IMG/VR virus record: IMGVR_UViG_3300009703_000030
Span: 1-49,790 of that record
Strand: one strand, 5' to 3'
DNA: 49,790 bases
From: a virus
This document shows positions 1 to 7,835 of the stretch, piece after piece (positions within the stretch are counted from its first letter, which is position 1; every line of letters begins with the position of its first letter). The notes beneath the pieces were generated by a model. That model was given only the letters and a program-made list of their open reading frames with translations. It had not been told where the DNA came from and ran no database searches. A program made the position numbers and the translations under genes.

Positions 1-633
1 ATGGCTTCGAGTTCGCGGCGGATCAACCACATGCAGGATCAGGTGATGGCATTCACGAAGAACGTCATCACCGATCTTGGGTTCTACCTCTGGGACGACC
101 CGATCGAAAGCTACCCGGTGTCATTCAACCTACCCGGAGTTGATGACTGGGTGACTGAGTTGACGCCTGAGGAACGGGAGATCCACCCGTACTACTTCCA
201 CGAGGTGGACATCCATCCGTACAGCATGACGTTCCAGAGTCCCACCGAGAGGCTGAACTCTGTCAATCAGGTGATGATGAACGTGCTGCTGCCAGCGATG
301 CCCATGCTTCAGGAGCAGGGTCTGGCACTGAACCTGCGTGAGTATCTCAGGATCTTCTCGAAGTACGCAGACCTGCCTGAGTTGAACAACCTGATCACCA
401 GCACAGATCGCTCGATGTTGCCACTTGGACCCCAGCCAACAGATCCCGCAGCGGAGGAAGGTGGGGCTGACGGCAGGCAGGCGCAACCGAGTGTCACTCG
501 AAGAATCAACGAGCGGGTATCTCGACCCGGAGCGACACGACAAGGGGCAGAGCAGTCCCTTATTCAGACCCTGATGGGTGGTAATCCACAGCAAGCAGAG
601 GGCGAGGCAATGTCCCGCCACTACGGAGGATAA
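1..633 (+). CDS. portal protein, C-terminal part (gene wraps around from 48616)
   Basis: This is the 3' third of the portal gene. The frame is open from base 1, and the initial ATG is internal: the window's last 8 bases (ATGGCTTC) duplicate its first 8 in the same frame, so the upstream part is at 48616-49790. The segment encodes 210 residues. The first half is helical and rich in I, L and M, as expected for portal wing and stem helices. The last ~70 residues are rich in Q, G, R and P, like the flexible portal C-termini that line the inner channel. The joined protein would be about 599 residues, a usual size for podovirus portals. It forms the dodecameric ring through which DNA enters the capsid. 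The next gene starts 3 nt after the stop, using an SD inside the last codons (GGAGGA at 625-630). Confidence 0.8.
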   Translation: MASSSRRINHMQDQVMAFTKNVITDLGFYLWDDPIESYPVSFNLPGVDDWVTELTPEEREIHPYYFHEVDIHPYSMTFQSPTERLNSVNQVMMNVLLPAMPMLQEQGLALNLREYLRIFSKYADLPELNNLITSTDRSMLPLGPQPTDPAAEEGGADGRQAQPSVTRRINERVSRPGATRQGAEQSLIQTLMGGNPQQAEGEAMSRHYGG

Positions 634-635
634 TC

Positions 636-1037
636 GTGGCGATCAACATAGGCGACTACCCGGAAGAACTCCAAGCGATGATGGCGCAGATGCAGGCCCA
701 AGGGGCGTCCCAGCAGTCGGCAGACGGAATGTCTGTGGGTGGTGGTGGTGGTGGGTTCGGGTCAGCGATGAGGAACGTGGTTGGTTCCCAGACCCAGCAG
801 GCAGGGGTTATGCATGGCGAGATTCAGAACTACACAAAAGCCATGGAGGGGGATTCACAACTCAACCGGTTCCTGTACGGAATGGATCAGTATGGCGATA
901 GCGACATGCCAGAGGGATTCAAAGAGGGCATGGCGGTCGAGGAGTTCGGGAACATCCAGATGGATCAGATGGGTCTGCGGGGAGTGGACCCCAGAGGCAT
1001 GCTGAACTGGGACGACGAAGACCCTTTCATGGTGTGA
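636..1037 (+). CDS. small Met/Gly-rich head-region protein, function unknown
   Basis: A 133-residue protein starting at GTG 636, chosen because GGAGGA at 625-630 sits at ideal distance. Residues 7-30 are rich in Q and M. A run of six glycines follows near residue 34, encoded by a GGT tandem at 737-757. The C-terminal half is acidic (DDEDPF near the end). I recognise no family. Its position between portal and scaffold, with a 3-nt gap before and a 1-nt gap after, says it is translated with the head genes and may be a minor capsid or portal-associated protein. Confidence 0.7.
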   Translation: MAINIGDYPEELQAMMAQMQAQGASQQSADGMSVGGGGGGFGSAMRNVVGSQTQQAGVMHGEIQNYTKAMEGDSQLNRFLYGMDQYGDSDMPEGFKEGMAVEEFGNIQMDQMGLRGVDPRGMLNWDDEDPFMV

Positions 1038-1038
1038 C

Positions 1039-1326
1039 ATGGCAGTTGTGTACAAGATCAACGGTAACGAGGTCGACCGGGAGGAGTTCGTTAAGGACTC
1101 CAAGGGGTGCGGGAACATCCAGCGGTCGTATGAAACAAAGCAGGTGATCGTGTCGGAGGGTGCGGCGGTACACCCAAAGGATCGCAAAGCCGCAGAGGAG
1201 CATTCCCGCAGGCATGGAGTGCCCACGCACTTCGACCACCATGGTCGACCGCACTTCACCAGCCTTCGCCACCAGACGAACTACCTGCGGAAAATCGGGT
1301 TACATAACAAGGACGGGATTCACTAG
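1039..1326 (+). CDS. small basic phage protein with His-rich C-terminus
   Basis: 95 residues, starting at ATG 1039 immediately after the preceding stop. The middle has a charged stretch, and residues 60-90 carry many His and Arg, including the motif FDHHGRPHFTS followed by RHQTNYLRKIG. Short proteins of this style, ending in a rule-like 'FD..GRP.FTS..H...Y....G..', are common in head clusters of environmental phages and may bind DNA or metal. That is recollection of a pattern and not a family assignment. Function unknown. Confidence 0.65.
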   Translation: MAVVYKINGNEVDREEFVKDSKGCGNIQRSYETKQVIVSEGAAVHPKDRKAAEEHSRRHGVPTHFDHHGRPHFTSLRHQTNYLRKIGLHNKDGIH

Positions 1327-1336
1327 GGAGTAGGAA

Positions 1337-1438
1337 ATGCCGAAGGTTGGTAAACGAAAGTTTAAGTCAGTCAAGAAAGCGAAAGCGCACTCAAAGAAGA
1401 CTGGCAAGAAAGTCAAGATGACGAAACGCAAGTATTAG
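1337..1438 (+). CDS. 33-residue lysine-rich peptide
   Basis: A very short gene, ATG 1337 to TAG 1438, preceded by AGGGAGTAGG and followed 9 nt later by another small gene. It encodes 33 residues, of which about half are Lys or Arg (begins MPKVGKRKFK, ends MTKRKY). Small polycationic peptides in head gene clusters often bind packaged DNA or assist assembly. Here this is inference from charge and place only. The tight packing and good SD support it as a real gene. Confidence 0.55.
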   Translation: MPKVGKRKFKSVKKAKAHSKKTGKKVKMTKRKY

Positions 1439-1447
1439 GAGAGATCA

Positions 1448-1600
1448 ATGGACTCTGAGAACAACTCTCCGAAAAAGCTGAAGCCAATGAAGGCGAGTAT
1501 GGTTAGGCCCAGAGTCAGGCAGAAGTCTGCCAAAGGGCCTGCCAAAGAGGTGCGATTCGACAAAAAGCGAACGAACCAAGATCGACCGGGGAACATTTGA
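1448..1600 (+). CDS. 50-residue basic peptide upstream of scaffold
   Basis: ATG 1448 with AGGAGA at 1437-1442 as SD. It encodes 50 residues, strongly basic (K/R-rich, e.g. KKLKPMKASMVRPRVRQK). The stop TGA at 1598-1600 overlaps the ATG of the scaffold gene (TGATG), so the two are probably translationally coupled. With the 33-residue gene before it, this makes a pair of polycationic small proteins just before the very acidic scaffold. A charge-based interaction is possible but unproven. Confidence 0.5.
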   Translation: MDSENNSPKKLKPMKASMVRPRVRQKSAKGPAKEVRFDKKRTNQDRPGNI

Positions 1601-2529
1601 TGCCAGAAGAAAAGACAGTGGAACCAGAAACTCCTCAGGAAGAGGCGGCGGCGATCGAGGAGGAGTATTACGTCGAGGAACCCACCTACGAGCATCTGGA
1701 TCCAGAACCTGAGGAAGAGGCCGAAGACGCTCCGGTTGAAGAAGCTGAACCCGAAGAGCGGTCTTTCACCAACGAGCAGCGTGCCTACGGACGCATGCTG
1801 GGAATGTCAGACGAGGAAGTTGATTCTTTTGCCGGTGGCCCGTCTGGGTTTGACAGGATGTTGAACAACATCGCTGCAAGCGTTGGGATGGATCCGGCGA
1901 CGATGGCGGCACAGCGTGACGCCAACCTGTACAACGAACCGAAAGGTGAAGAAGACACCGTCGAGGAACCTCAGGCTAGAGGCGATGAAGTATTCCGCTT
2001 CTCGGATCCTGAAGCTTACGACGATGAGGTGGTTCAGTTCGCTGAACACACCAACAGCCAACTGCAAAGCATGCGGGGTCAGTTGGACGCGATGGCCGAG
2101 TCGAATGCTCGGCTACAGGCGGATATCGCTGCACGCGAGTTTGACTCGATTTGCGATACCCTCCCTGAGGAGATTTACGGACGAGGCAGGCTGAACGCAC
2201 TGACGCCTGAGCAGTCTAAGAGTCGTATGGATCTTGCGCAGTCTGTGACTCGCGAGGGCATCGGCTACCGAGAGAGGGGGGAGATGCTCCCGCCCGTTGA
2301 GGACATTGTCCGTGGCAGCCACTTCCGGTTGCACGGGGAACAATTGCGAAACCACACTCTGGAAACCGTGTCCAGAAAGTCGAAGTCCCAACGATCTCAG
2401 ACTGCTGCCGAACCGACCAGCCAAGAGGAAGTCCCGCTGTCTTCAACAGACCGGGCCATACAGGCTGCCGCCTCGTGGCACAGGGATCGTGGTACTGACA
2501 ACATGACGGACGAGGAACTTCTGGGGTGA
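1600..2529 (+). CDS. putative scaffolding protein
   Basis: 309 residues from ATG 1600, overlapping the previous stop. The first ~60 residues are extremely acidic (E/D-rich, with P), the middle is helical (residues ~140-200, LQSMRGQLDAMAESNARL looks like a coiled coil), and the C-terminal third is charged with many S, T and Q. This profile, directly upstream of the major capsid gene and downstream of the portal, is that of podovirus scaffolding proteins, which template procapsid assembly and leave before or during packaging. A TTG lies 3 nt upstream in frame, but the ATG has the coupled TGATG context and is preferred. No sequence motif proves the call. It rests on composition, size and synteny. 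Confidence 0.75.
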   Translation: MPEEKTVEPETPQEEAAAIEEEYYVEEPTYEHLDPEPEEEAEDAPVEEAEPEERSFTNEQRAYGRMLGMSDEEVDSFAGGPSGFDRMLNNIAASVGMDPATMAAQRDANLYNEPKGEEDTVEEPQARGDEVFRFSDPEAYDDEVVQFAEHTNSQLQSMRGQLDAMAESNARLQADIAAREFDSICDTLPEEIYGRGRLNALTPEQSKSRMDLAQSVTREGIGYRERGEMLPPVEDIVRGSHFRLHGEQLRNHTLETVSRKSKSQRSQTAAEPTSQEEVPLSSTDRAIQAAASWHRDRGTDNMTDEELLG

Positions 2530-2546
2530 TTCATAAAGGTGAATCA
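2527..2546 (+). promoter_or_regulatory. hairpin displaying the capsid-gene SD in its loop
   Basis: TGATTCA (2527-2533) and TGAATCA (2540-2546) pair perfectly over 7 bp, leaving a six-base loop TAAAGG. The loop holds the SD (AAAGG), the 5' arm contains the scaffold stop codon and the 3' arm ends on the A of the capsid ATG. The element could set the ratio of capsid to scaffold translation. The pairing is seen in sequence; the role is inference. Confidence 0.5.
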
Positions 2547-3607
2547 TGCCATACCAAGGCGACGACTACGCTGACCTCGTAACCACAACGCTTCGCGAGT
2601 TGGAACGCACGACGTGGGCCGACATCGCGATCGACAACCAGCGGCATATCGCGATGCCGCAGATCCTGAAGAAGAAGAAGGTTCAATTCGGATCTGGCTA
2701 CGGAATGCAGTTCAACGTCCGCTTCTACAGCAATAACGCTGCAAGAAACGTGCAATTGAACGAGATTGATAACCCGACAACTGCCGATACGCAGAAGACG
2801 GGCAACATTCCGTGGCGTCACTCTGAGTCGCACATGGCGATCGAAGAGCGGATCGTTGCGATGAACCGCGCCCCTGCCCGTCTGGTCAACCTGCTCGAAA
2901 CGAGTCGGGTCGACATGCTGACGGACTTGGCGGAACTGATGGAAACGAACTTCTGGTCGAAACCGTCCAGTACCACTGACTCCATCACTCCGTATGGTGT
3001 TCCTTACTGGGTGGTCTACGACTCGACCCAGAGCGACGGGTTCAACGCTGGCAACCCCAGCAACGTGCCCGATAGCAAGGCCGGTGGGTTGGACTCTTCC
3101 GTGTATACGCGATGGAAGAATTGGATGTCAACCTATACTGCTATAAGTAAGGTAAACCTTATCCGAAAATGGCGTGAAGCTGCTGTGAAAACTGACTTCC
3201 GCCCGCCGGTTGAGGGGTCGTTCTCCAACATGGGTGGCGACTACGGGTTCTACACCAACTACACCGTCCTCGGTCAGTTGGAGGAACTTCTGGAGGCACA
3301 AAACGATTCGCTGGGCAATGACGTTGCCAGCAAAGATGGGCTGACTCAGTTCCGTCGAATCGGTGTCAACTGGGTTCCGTGGTTCGACAACAACTCGGCA
3401 ACGCTCTCCAGTTCCGCTGGGGTTACCGACCCCATCTACGGTCTGAACTGGAAGGTGTTCAAGCCTGCGTTCCTGTCGGGCGAGTACATGAAGTTCACGA
3501 ACGTGAAGCCTCACCCGCTCCACCACCGTGTGCTTACACAGTACGTTGACTGCACTTATAATTTCCTGTGCAACGACCGCCGCAGGAACTTCGTGCTGTC
3601 GAAGTAG
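2546..3607 (+). CDS. major capsid protein (HK97-fold type)
   Basis: 353 residues starting at ATG 2546, 16 nt after the scaffold stop. It builds the icosahedral head. The call rests on position after portal and scaffold, on length, on a tandem of an N-terminal helix-rich arm (LRELERTTWADIAID), and on a C-terminal block around residues 295-350 of the kind seen in environmental phage capsid proteins. That block runs 'YGLNWKVFKP.FL.GE.MK' to 'DCTYNFLCNDRRRNFVLSK'. A strong intrinsic terminator follows at 3628, as expected for the most abundantly translated late gene. No maturation-protease gene is seen nearby, and the first residues do not look like a cleaved delta domain. Confidence 0.85.
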   Translation: MPYQGDDYADLVTTTLRELERTTWADIAIDNQRHIAMPQILKKKKVQFGSGYGMQFNVRFYSNNAARNVQLNEIDNPTTADTQKTGNIPWRHSESHMAIEERIVAMNRAPARLVNLLETSRVDMLTDLAELMETNFWSKPSSTTDSITPYGVPYWVVYDSTQSDGFNAGNPSNVPDSKAGGLDSSVYTRWKNWMSTYTAISKVNLIRKWREAAVKTDFRPPVEGSFSNMGGDYGFYTNYTVLGQLEELLEAQNDSLGNDVASKDGLTQFRRIGVNWVPWFDNNSATLSSSAGVTDPIYGLNWKVFKPAFLSGEYMKFTNVKPHPLHHRVLTQYVDCTYNFLCNDRRRNFVLSK

Positions 3608-3627
3608 TTTTTGATTCGTGACTGATG

Positions 3628-3670
3628 CCTCCCGCCCTGCCATCGTTGCCATGCGGGGCGGGAGGTTTTT
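3628..3670 (+). terminator. intrinsic terminator after the capsid gene
   Basis: CCTCCCGCCC (3628-3637) pairs with GGGCGGGAGG (3656-3665) over 10 bp, followed directly by TTTTT at 3666-3670. It lies 20 nt past the capsid stop. It probably lowers transcription into the downstream tail genes and stabilises the capsid mRNA 3' end. Confidence 0.85.
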
Positions 3671-3700
3671 CACCGGGCTGGCAACATCGGAGATTTTCTA

Positions 3701-4486
3701 ATGACAAGTAACGTCCCCTACAAAGGTCAGGCTGGCGAAGCCAACCAACTCAGTCCCTCTGTCTGGGCTAACATCCCCCTGCGGAACTGCCTCGACCTCA
3801 CGGGTGGTTGTGGCCAACTCGTGAAATCGCTGAACATCCCGATGGCAGCGGCTGGTGTCATTGACGCTCTCGGTGGCGGCGATGTGATCATTGCGGGCGC
3901 AAGCGCGACCGACAAGATTACCGCAGCGGAGTTTGGAACCGAGATCCAGTTGACCGCGACTGGACACATTGTTTTTGGTGGGATGAACCCCCAGATCGAT
4001 ATCAGTGCCGCAACTCGGTGGGCGTGTGAGATTTCTCTCGCAAACGCGACTGCCATCAACCACGGGATGTTCTTCGGTCTGGCGTCGTTTGCCGACTCCG
4101 GTGCGGCGATCACCACCGCTGGCAACGTCCTCCACGCGACGACCAGCGTATTGCCGACCCAGTCGTCACTCGTCGGTTTCTACAAGGATGAGGGTGCTGC
4201 GACTGTCGAAGCGATGATGAAGAAGGATGCGGTCGCTGATGGGGCGCAGGTCGTCCACAAGGCCGCTGCCGACACGATGGTAGACGCCACCTTCACTAGG
4301 TGGGGGATGAACTCAGACGGAAGGAACATTCGCTACTATGTGAATGGTGTGCAGGTTGGTCTGGACCTTCCTATTGACGACACCGACCTGCCAGCCGAGT
4401 CTGACTTGTGCTTCGTGTTTGCTGTCACGGCGGATGCCGCTTCTGACTTTATCATTCGGCACTACGCTTTTGCCGAGGCTAAGTAA
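3701..4486 (+). CDS. putative LamG/ConA-like head decoration or minor structural protein
   Basis: 261 residues, ATG 3701, between two terminator-like hairpins, so it may have its own transcript. The sequence alternates short beta strands. Residues ~95-255 follow the order typical of LamG/concanavalin-like jelly rolls: an aromatic 'RWACEISLAN' strand, 'MFFGLASF', 'LVGFYKDEGAATVEAMMKKD', then 'FTRWGMNSDGRNIRYYVNGVQV' and a final 'DLCFVFAV' strand. Such folds are used by phages as capsid decoration or glycan-binding proteins. The place right after the major capsid gene supports a head decoration role, but the fold is read by eye and no binding residues can be named. Confidence 0.6.
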   Translation: MTSNVPYKGQAGEANQLSPSVWANIPLRNCLDLTGGCGQLVKSLNIPMAAAGVIDALGGGDVIIAGASATDKITAAEFGTEIQLTATGHIVFGGMNPQIDISAATRWACEISLANATAINHGMFFGLASFADSGAAITTAGNVLHATTSVLPTQSSLVGFYKDEGAATVEAMMKKDAVADGAQVVHKAAADTMVDATFTRWGMNSDGRNIRYYVNGVQVGLDLPIDDTDLPAESDLCFVFAVTADAASDFIIRHYAFAEAK

Positions 4487-4514
4487 CGAACGCTCTTCGC
4501 TGCTGTGGGCCGAA

Positions 4515-4544
4515 GGGGGGGGAGGGTCTTGCACCTCCCCCCCC
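4515..4544 (+). terminator. G8/C8 terminator-like hairpin
   Basis: Eight G, A and GG (4515-4525) pair with CC, T and eight C (4534-4544), an 11-bp stem with an 8-nt loop, 29 nt past the stop of the LamG-like gene. What follows is not a plain T-run but the T-rich repeat at 4549-4575. The stem is strong enough to act as a terminator or RNA 3' barrier. Confidence 0.65.
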
Positions 4545-4548
4545 TCAG

Positions 4549-4575
4549 GCTTATTTAGCTTATTTCGCTTATTTC
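4549..4575 (+). repeat. three tandem 9-nt repeats (GCTTATTTA/C)
   Basis: GCTTATTTA, GCTTATTTC and GCTTATTTC follow each other without a gap directly after the G8/C8 hairpin and 20 nt before the next start codon. The unit supplies three short T-rich tracts that could serve as pause or release signals for the hairpin, or as spacer or slippage DNA. Confidence 0.6.
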
Positions 4576-4595
4576 TCACCCCCGTGGATTTTGCA

Positions 4596-4934
4596 ATGGA
4601 CGAAAAGCTTCGCGAGTTCCTGTCGGCACACTTCAACGAACCCACTGCAAAGCGGTTCGAGAAGTTGTACAACCGCATTCGGGAGATCAATGCGAAGCTG
4701 GATGGACCCAGCTATCTGACAAAAACAGATGTCGCAACACTCATCGCATTGTGCGAGATTGTCGAAAGCCCCCCAAAGCCTGACGAATTGAACAAGGGAG
4801 ATATGGTTACCTACAAAATCGATGGTAATAATATCTCAGGTGAGTTCGTGGGAAAGGGTCCGGGTGGGCGTTACAAGGTGGCAAACCCTCAGGGTGAGGT
4901 GGTGCTTTTACCAAAGGAGTTGGTGAGTGGCTGA
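4596..4934 (+). CDS. 112-residue protein with SH3/KOW-like C-terminus
   Basis: Start ATG 4596 is preferred: the frame is open further upstream, but there it would overlap the previous gene. Residues 1-60 are helical and charged (KRFEKLYNRIREINAKL). Residues 68-108 form a small beta domain, KGDMVTYKIDGN..GEFVGKGPGGRYKV followed by GEVVLLP, which reads like an SH3/KOW barrel. The stop overlaps the GTG of the adaptor gene by 8 nt. Function unknown; the position suggests a neck or head-completion factor. Confidence 0.6.
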   Translation: MDEKLREFLSAHFNEPTAKRFEKLYNRIREINAKLDGPSYLTKTDVATLIALCEIVESPPKPDELNKGDMVTYKIDGNNISGEFVGKGPGGRYKVANPQGEVVLLPKELVSG

Positions 4935-6324
4935 ACCCGGTCTGGCACTGTCATACAATGATCTTCGAGATCATGTCATTGAGTTCCTTTACGGGGGCGA
5001 GGGCGACTACAACACCCCGTCCACCGACACCGGAGCGTACTCAGACAATGAGAAGACTTTCACCAACAGGGTGATCCAGTCTGCGTTGCGGCAGTTCTAC
5101 TCACCTCCACCCGTCAACGGTCGAAGGCACGACTGGTCGTTCCTGAAGATCGAGGGGTCGCTGGATCTCCACGCCCCCTACACTGCTGGGTACATCAGCT
5201 TCGACACCACCCAGAACCTCGCCGTGCTGTGCGACGGGATGATCACGAAGGTCACCAAGACCAACCCTGCACAGATCACCGTCAACCAAAAACTCCCCAG
5301 TGATTTCGACGACGGCGCGAGCGTGTCGCTACAGGTTCACGATGTCACCAGCGGGAGCAGTGTGCTTGCCAACTTGGTCAACCGCCAGAAGTCCTGCACG
5401 AAGGTGTCAGACTACGTCTTCCAGATGAGCGGGGTTAACACTTCCGGGGCATCCGACGACTACGACGGTGGCGGGTCGTACCGGATAGTCGCCAACACGA
5501 CACTCCCCTCGTGGACGAAAGACGCACAGATCCGTATCGACAATACGGACTACCGGGTCACCAAGTTCATCGACGAGGGCACGTACCCGTCCGGTCATGC
5601 GAACGTGGGTGTCACCCAGACCAACTACCGCGCATACCTACAAGAGTCCGCCCCATCTGCTTCGTTCGGACTGCCGACAGACTTCGACGATTCGGACGAC
5701 GAATACGACACGGGTGGCACGCTCAAGAGTTACTCACTGCACAAAGACACCTACGAGTTGCCTGCTGACTTCAGCAGGGTTGTGGGTGACATCACCTTCA
5801 CCCAGACCGACAACGCTTGGTACACCGTCAAGCAGATTGGCGAAGGGCGGATCAGGGAACTCAGGCAGCGGAACTTTCATACAAACTACAGCAACACGGG
5901 CGACCCGCAGTTCTTTGCTCTGCGAGAAGCATCGCACGACTTCACGACCACTGGTCGGAAGGAAGCGATGTTTTGGCCGAACATCAACGCTTCAGCTACC
6001 GCCCTCTACCAGTACCGTGTGAGGACGGACTGGTCTGAATCGACGCACAAGGCCAGCTACCCTCCGGGTTCTGCTGACCACAGCGAAACAATCCTCATGT
6101 CTTGCTTCGCACAGGCCGAACTGGAGCGGGACGGCGAGCGAGGTCAGATGCACCAGCGGTACATGGAAGCATTGTCTGGTTCAATTGCAATGGATTCCTA
6201 TGACAATAAACCCAAGCTTTTCGGGTACAATTCAGACACGAGTGACGGAGCGAACCTCTTTGAAACTCGACGGCGATACCTCTTCGGTGACGGGGTCACT
6301 TACAAGGGGACAGGTTCAAGTTGA
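4927..6324 (+). CDS. head-tail adaptor / tail tubular protein A-like
   Basis: 465 residues from GTG 4927, overlapping the previous gene by 8 nt. The N-terminal ~60 residues (LSYNDLRDHVIEFLYGG, then DNEKTFTNRVIQSALRQFYSPPP) are the helical start typical of podovirus adaptor/gatekeeper proteins of the T7 gp11/P22 gp4 type that sit under the portal. A long beta-rich insert occupies residues ~70-250. The C-terminal part returns to a conserved-looking helix (SADHSETILMSCFAQAELERDGERGQMHQRYMEAL). The adaptor joins the portal to the tail tube. Family assignment is by order (capsid, adaptor, then nozzle) and helical pattern, and the protein is about twice the length of classic T7 gp11. Confidence 0.65.
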   Translation: MAEPGLALSYNDLRDHVIEFLYGGEGDYNTPSTDTGAYSDNEKTFTNRVIQSALRQFYSPPPVNGRRHDWSFLKIEGSLDLHAPYTAGYISFDTTQNLAVLCDGMITKVTKTNPAQITVNQKLPSDFDDGASVSLQVHDVTSGSSVLANLVNRQKSCTKVSDYVFQMSGVNTSGASDDYDGGGSYRIVANTTLPSWTKDAQIRIDNTDYRVTKFIDEGTYPSGHANVGVTQTNYRAYLQESAPSASFGLPTDFDDSDDEYDTGGTLKSYSLHKDTYELPADFSRVVGDITFTQTDNAWYTVKQIGEGRIRELRQRNFHTNYSNTGDPQFFALREASHDFTTTGRKEAMFWPNINASATALYQYRVRTDWSESTHKASYPPGSADHSETILMSCFAQAELERDGERGQMHQRYMEALSGSIAMDSYDNKPKLFGYNSDTSDGANLFETRRRYLFGDGVTYKGTGSS

Positions 6325-6395
6325 CTGGTACTTCCACCTAGAGGGTGGGCGATTCCGCAACCAGTCCCATCTCCACGATGTAAAAGGAACGAGTC

Positions 6396-6788
6396 ATGGG
6401 TTACCAGAACATTTTCCGTCTGATCAACGAGGGTCTTCGTCTGGACAATTCGATTGTCCGACCGATCGCCGCAAAGACCGCTGCCTACTCAGTCACCGAA
6501 GACGACTTCGGAACCCTGTTCACGAATCGCGGGGCGGCTGGTTCTGTCACAATCACCCTTCCGGCAGCGGCCAGTTACACCGGAAAGTCGGTGGAGTTCT
6601 ACTGCATCGCTTCGCAGGACATCGTGTTCACGGCCCCGGCAGGAACTCTTGTGACCAAGAACAACGCCGCTGCGACGAGCGCGACCCTCTCCACTGCTGG
6701 TGACCAAGAGGGTGGCAGCATGATCGCTACGTCGGACGGAACGTCGTGGCTTATCAACTGCGGCGACACCACCGTAACGGCCAGCTAA
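6396..6788 (+). CDS. small beta-rich virion protein
   Basis: 130 residues, ATG 6396, SD AAAGGA at 6382-6387. Rich in A, T and S with regular beta-strand alternation. Residues 40-125 (GTLFTNRGAAGSVTITLPAA, GKSVEFYCIASQDIVFTAPAG, then DGTSWLINCGDT) resemble the small beta domain repeated in phage head fibres and tail-spike accessory proteins, where 'TITLP' and 'G..W' are common. Likely a head fibre or tail accessory protein. No enzymatic motif. Confidence 0.6.
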   Translation: MGYQNIFRLINEGLRLDNSIVRPIAAKTAAYSVTEDDFGTLFTNRGAAGSVTITLPAAASYTGKSVEFYCIASQDIVFTAPAGTLVTKNNAAATSATLSTAGDQEGGSMIATSDGTSWLINCGDTTVTAS

Positions 6789-6798
6789 AGGGCGACAC

Positions 6799-7125
6799 AT
6801 GCAGATCTCAAGGTACGGAACTGAACTGAATGTGGTTGTTGACGAAACCGCATCCAATTGCACTGAAGTCCCCTATGCGGACTTCGCTGGCGGTTTGATC
6901 TTCATCCCAAACGGGACCTCGATCAACAGCCTGAAGTTCGATGTCGCGCCAGCACCCGGTGGGACATACGAGAGGCTTTACAACGCCAGCAATGCGGAGG
7001 TTGCAATCACTGCTGCTGCCGACCGTGCGTATCCGCTGCCGGACGAACTCTTCGGTGCTGGGGCGTTTAAGATCATCACCAACTCCATCACGGCGGAAAC
7101 TGTGAAGGTCAGCCTGAAGGGGTAG
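6799..7125 (+). CDS. small virion protein, unknown
   Basis: 108 residues, ATG 6799, 10 nt after the previous stop. Beta-rich, with an IPNGTSINSLKFDVAPAPGGTY segment and a C-terminal AFKIITNSITAETVKVSLKG strand. This is the layout of small carbohydrate-binding or decoration modules that measure deviations in phage surface proteins, but I recognise no family. It is sandwiched between two other beta-rich small proteins and probably belongs to the same structure. Confidence 0.55.
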   Translation: MQISRYGTELNVVVDETASNCTEVPYADFAGGLIFIPNGTSINSLKFDVAPAPGGTYERLYNASNAEVAITAAADRAYPLPDELFGAGAFKIITNSITAETVKVSLKG

Positions 7126-7127
7126 CG

Positions 7128-7811
7128 ATGACGAAACGAGCAAGGACGCTTCGGCCCCTGTCGGCAGGTGGTGGTGGTGGTGGGGGTGGGGGTGGTGGAG
7201 AAACCACGGACACGTGGGTGGTGTCCCATAGCGGCGATGACGGCGCAGGTGTCTATTCCAGCACCACGCTGAGTACCAGCGGGAATACTGTTACCGCCGG
7301 ATGCTTAAACTACAGCGGAATCGTAGTCATTGGCTACTACGCTTTCCACAGGTTCCTAAGTGTGGACATACCGAACGGGGCGACAATTGACGACGCCAAG
7401 TTGACCTTGAGAACAGCAGCAACAGAATTCGACGGTGGCGCGGAAGTTGGCGACTTGGACTTGTACGACTTCAAAGTGGATGCCTTGGATGTGGACGACA
7501 GCACTCGGCCCTCTGACGGAAACGATGTAAACGAGAACGCAACCGGAACATCAGCAGTTGTGACTTGGTCCCTCACCAGCAGTGTGGGTGACGATGAAGA
7601 TATAGACACCCCTGATATATCAACAGTCCTTCAGGAGATTGTGAATCGCACAGGCTGGTCGTCGGGGAACGACATCACGTTTCGCATTTACAACACCAAA
7701 GTTGCAGAAACGAACCCCCTGAACGCAGACACCTGCTATTTTCAGACTTTTGACTACGGCGAAGACGCAGACAAAGCAGCTAAGTTGGTCGTGACATATA
7801 CCCCCGCCTAG
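7128..7811 (+). CDS. polyglycine-linked jelly-roll (DNRLRE-like) virion protein
   Basis: 227 residues, ATG 7128, 2 nt after the previous stop. An N-terminal basic tail (residues 1-12) is followed by a run of ~11 glycines, encoded by a GGT/GGG tract at 7168-7197, and then a single beta domain. The domain fits the DNRLRE-type pattern: a 'HRFLSVDIPNGATIDDAKLTLRTA' strand set, a middle 'DLDLYDFKVDALDVDD' and an end 'ISTVLQEIVNRTGWSSGNDITFRI..KLVVTYTPA'. These domains occur on secreted adhesins and phage surface proteins. A tail accessory or host-surface-binding role is inferred. The G-rich tract could fold as a quadruplex or slip in replication. Confidence 0.65.
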   Translation: MTKRARTLRPLSAGGGGGGGGGGGETTDTWVVSHSGDDGAGVYSSTTLSTSGNTVTAGCLNYSGIVVIGYYAFHRFLSVDIPNGATIDDAKLTLRTAATEFDGGAEVGDLDLYDFKVDALDVDDSTRPSDGNDVNENATGTSAVVTWSLTSSVGDDEDIDTPDISTVLQEIVNRTGWSSGNDITFRIYNTKVAETNPLNADTCYFQTFDYGEDADKAAKLVVTYTPA

Positions 7812-7835
7812 CGGCGACAAGGCAAAGGGCTTGTG

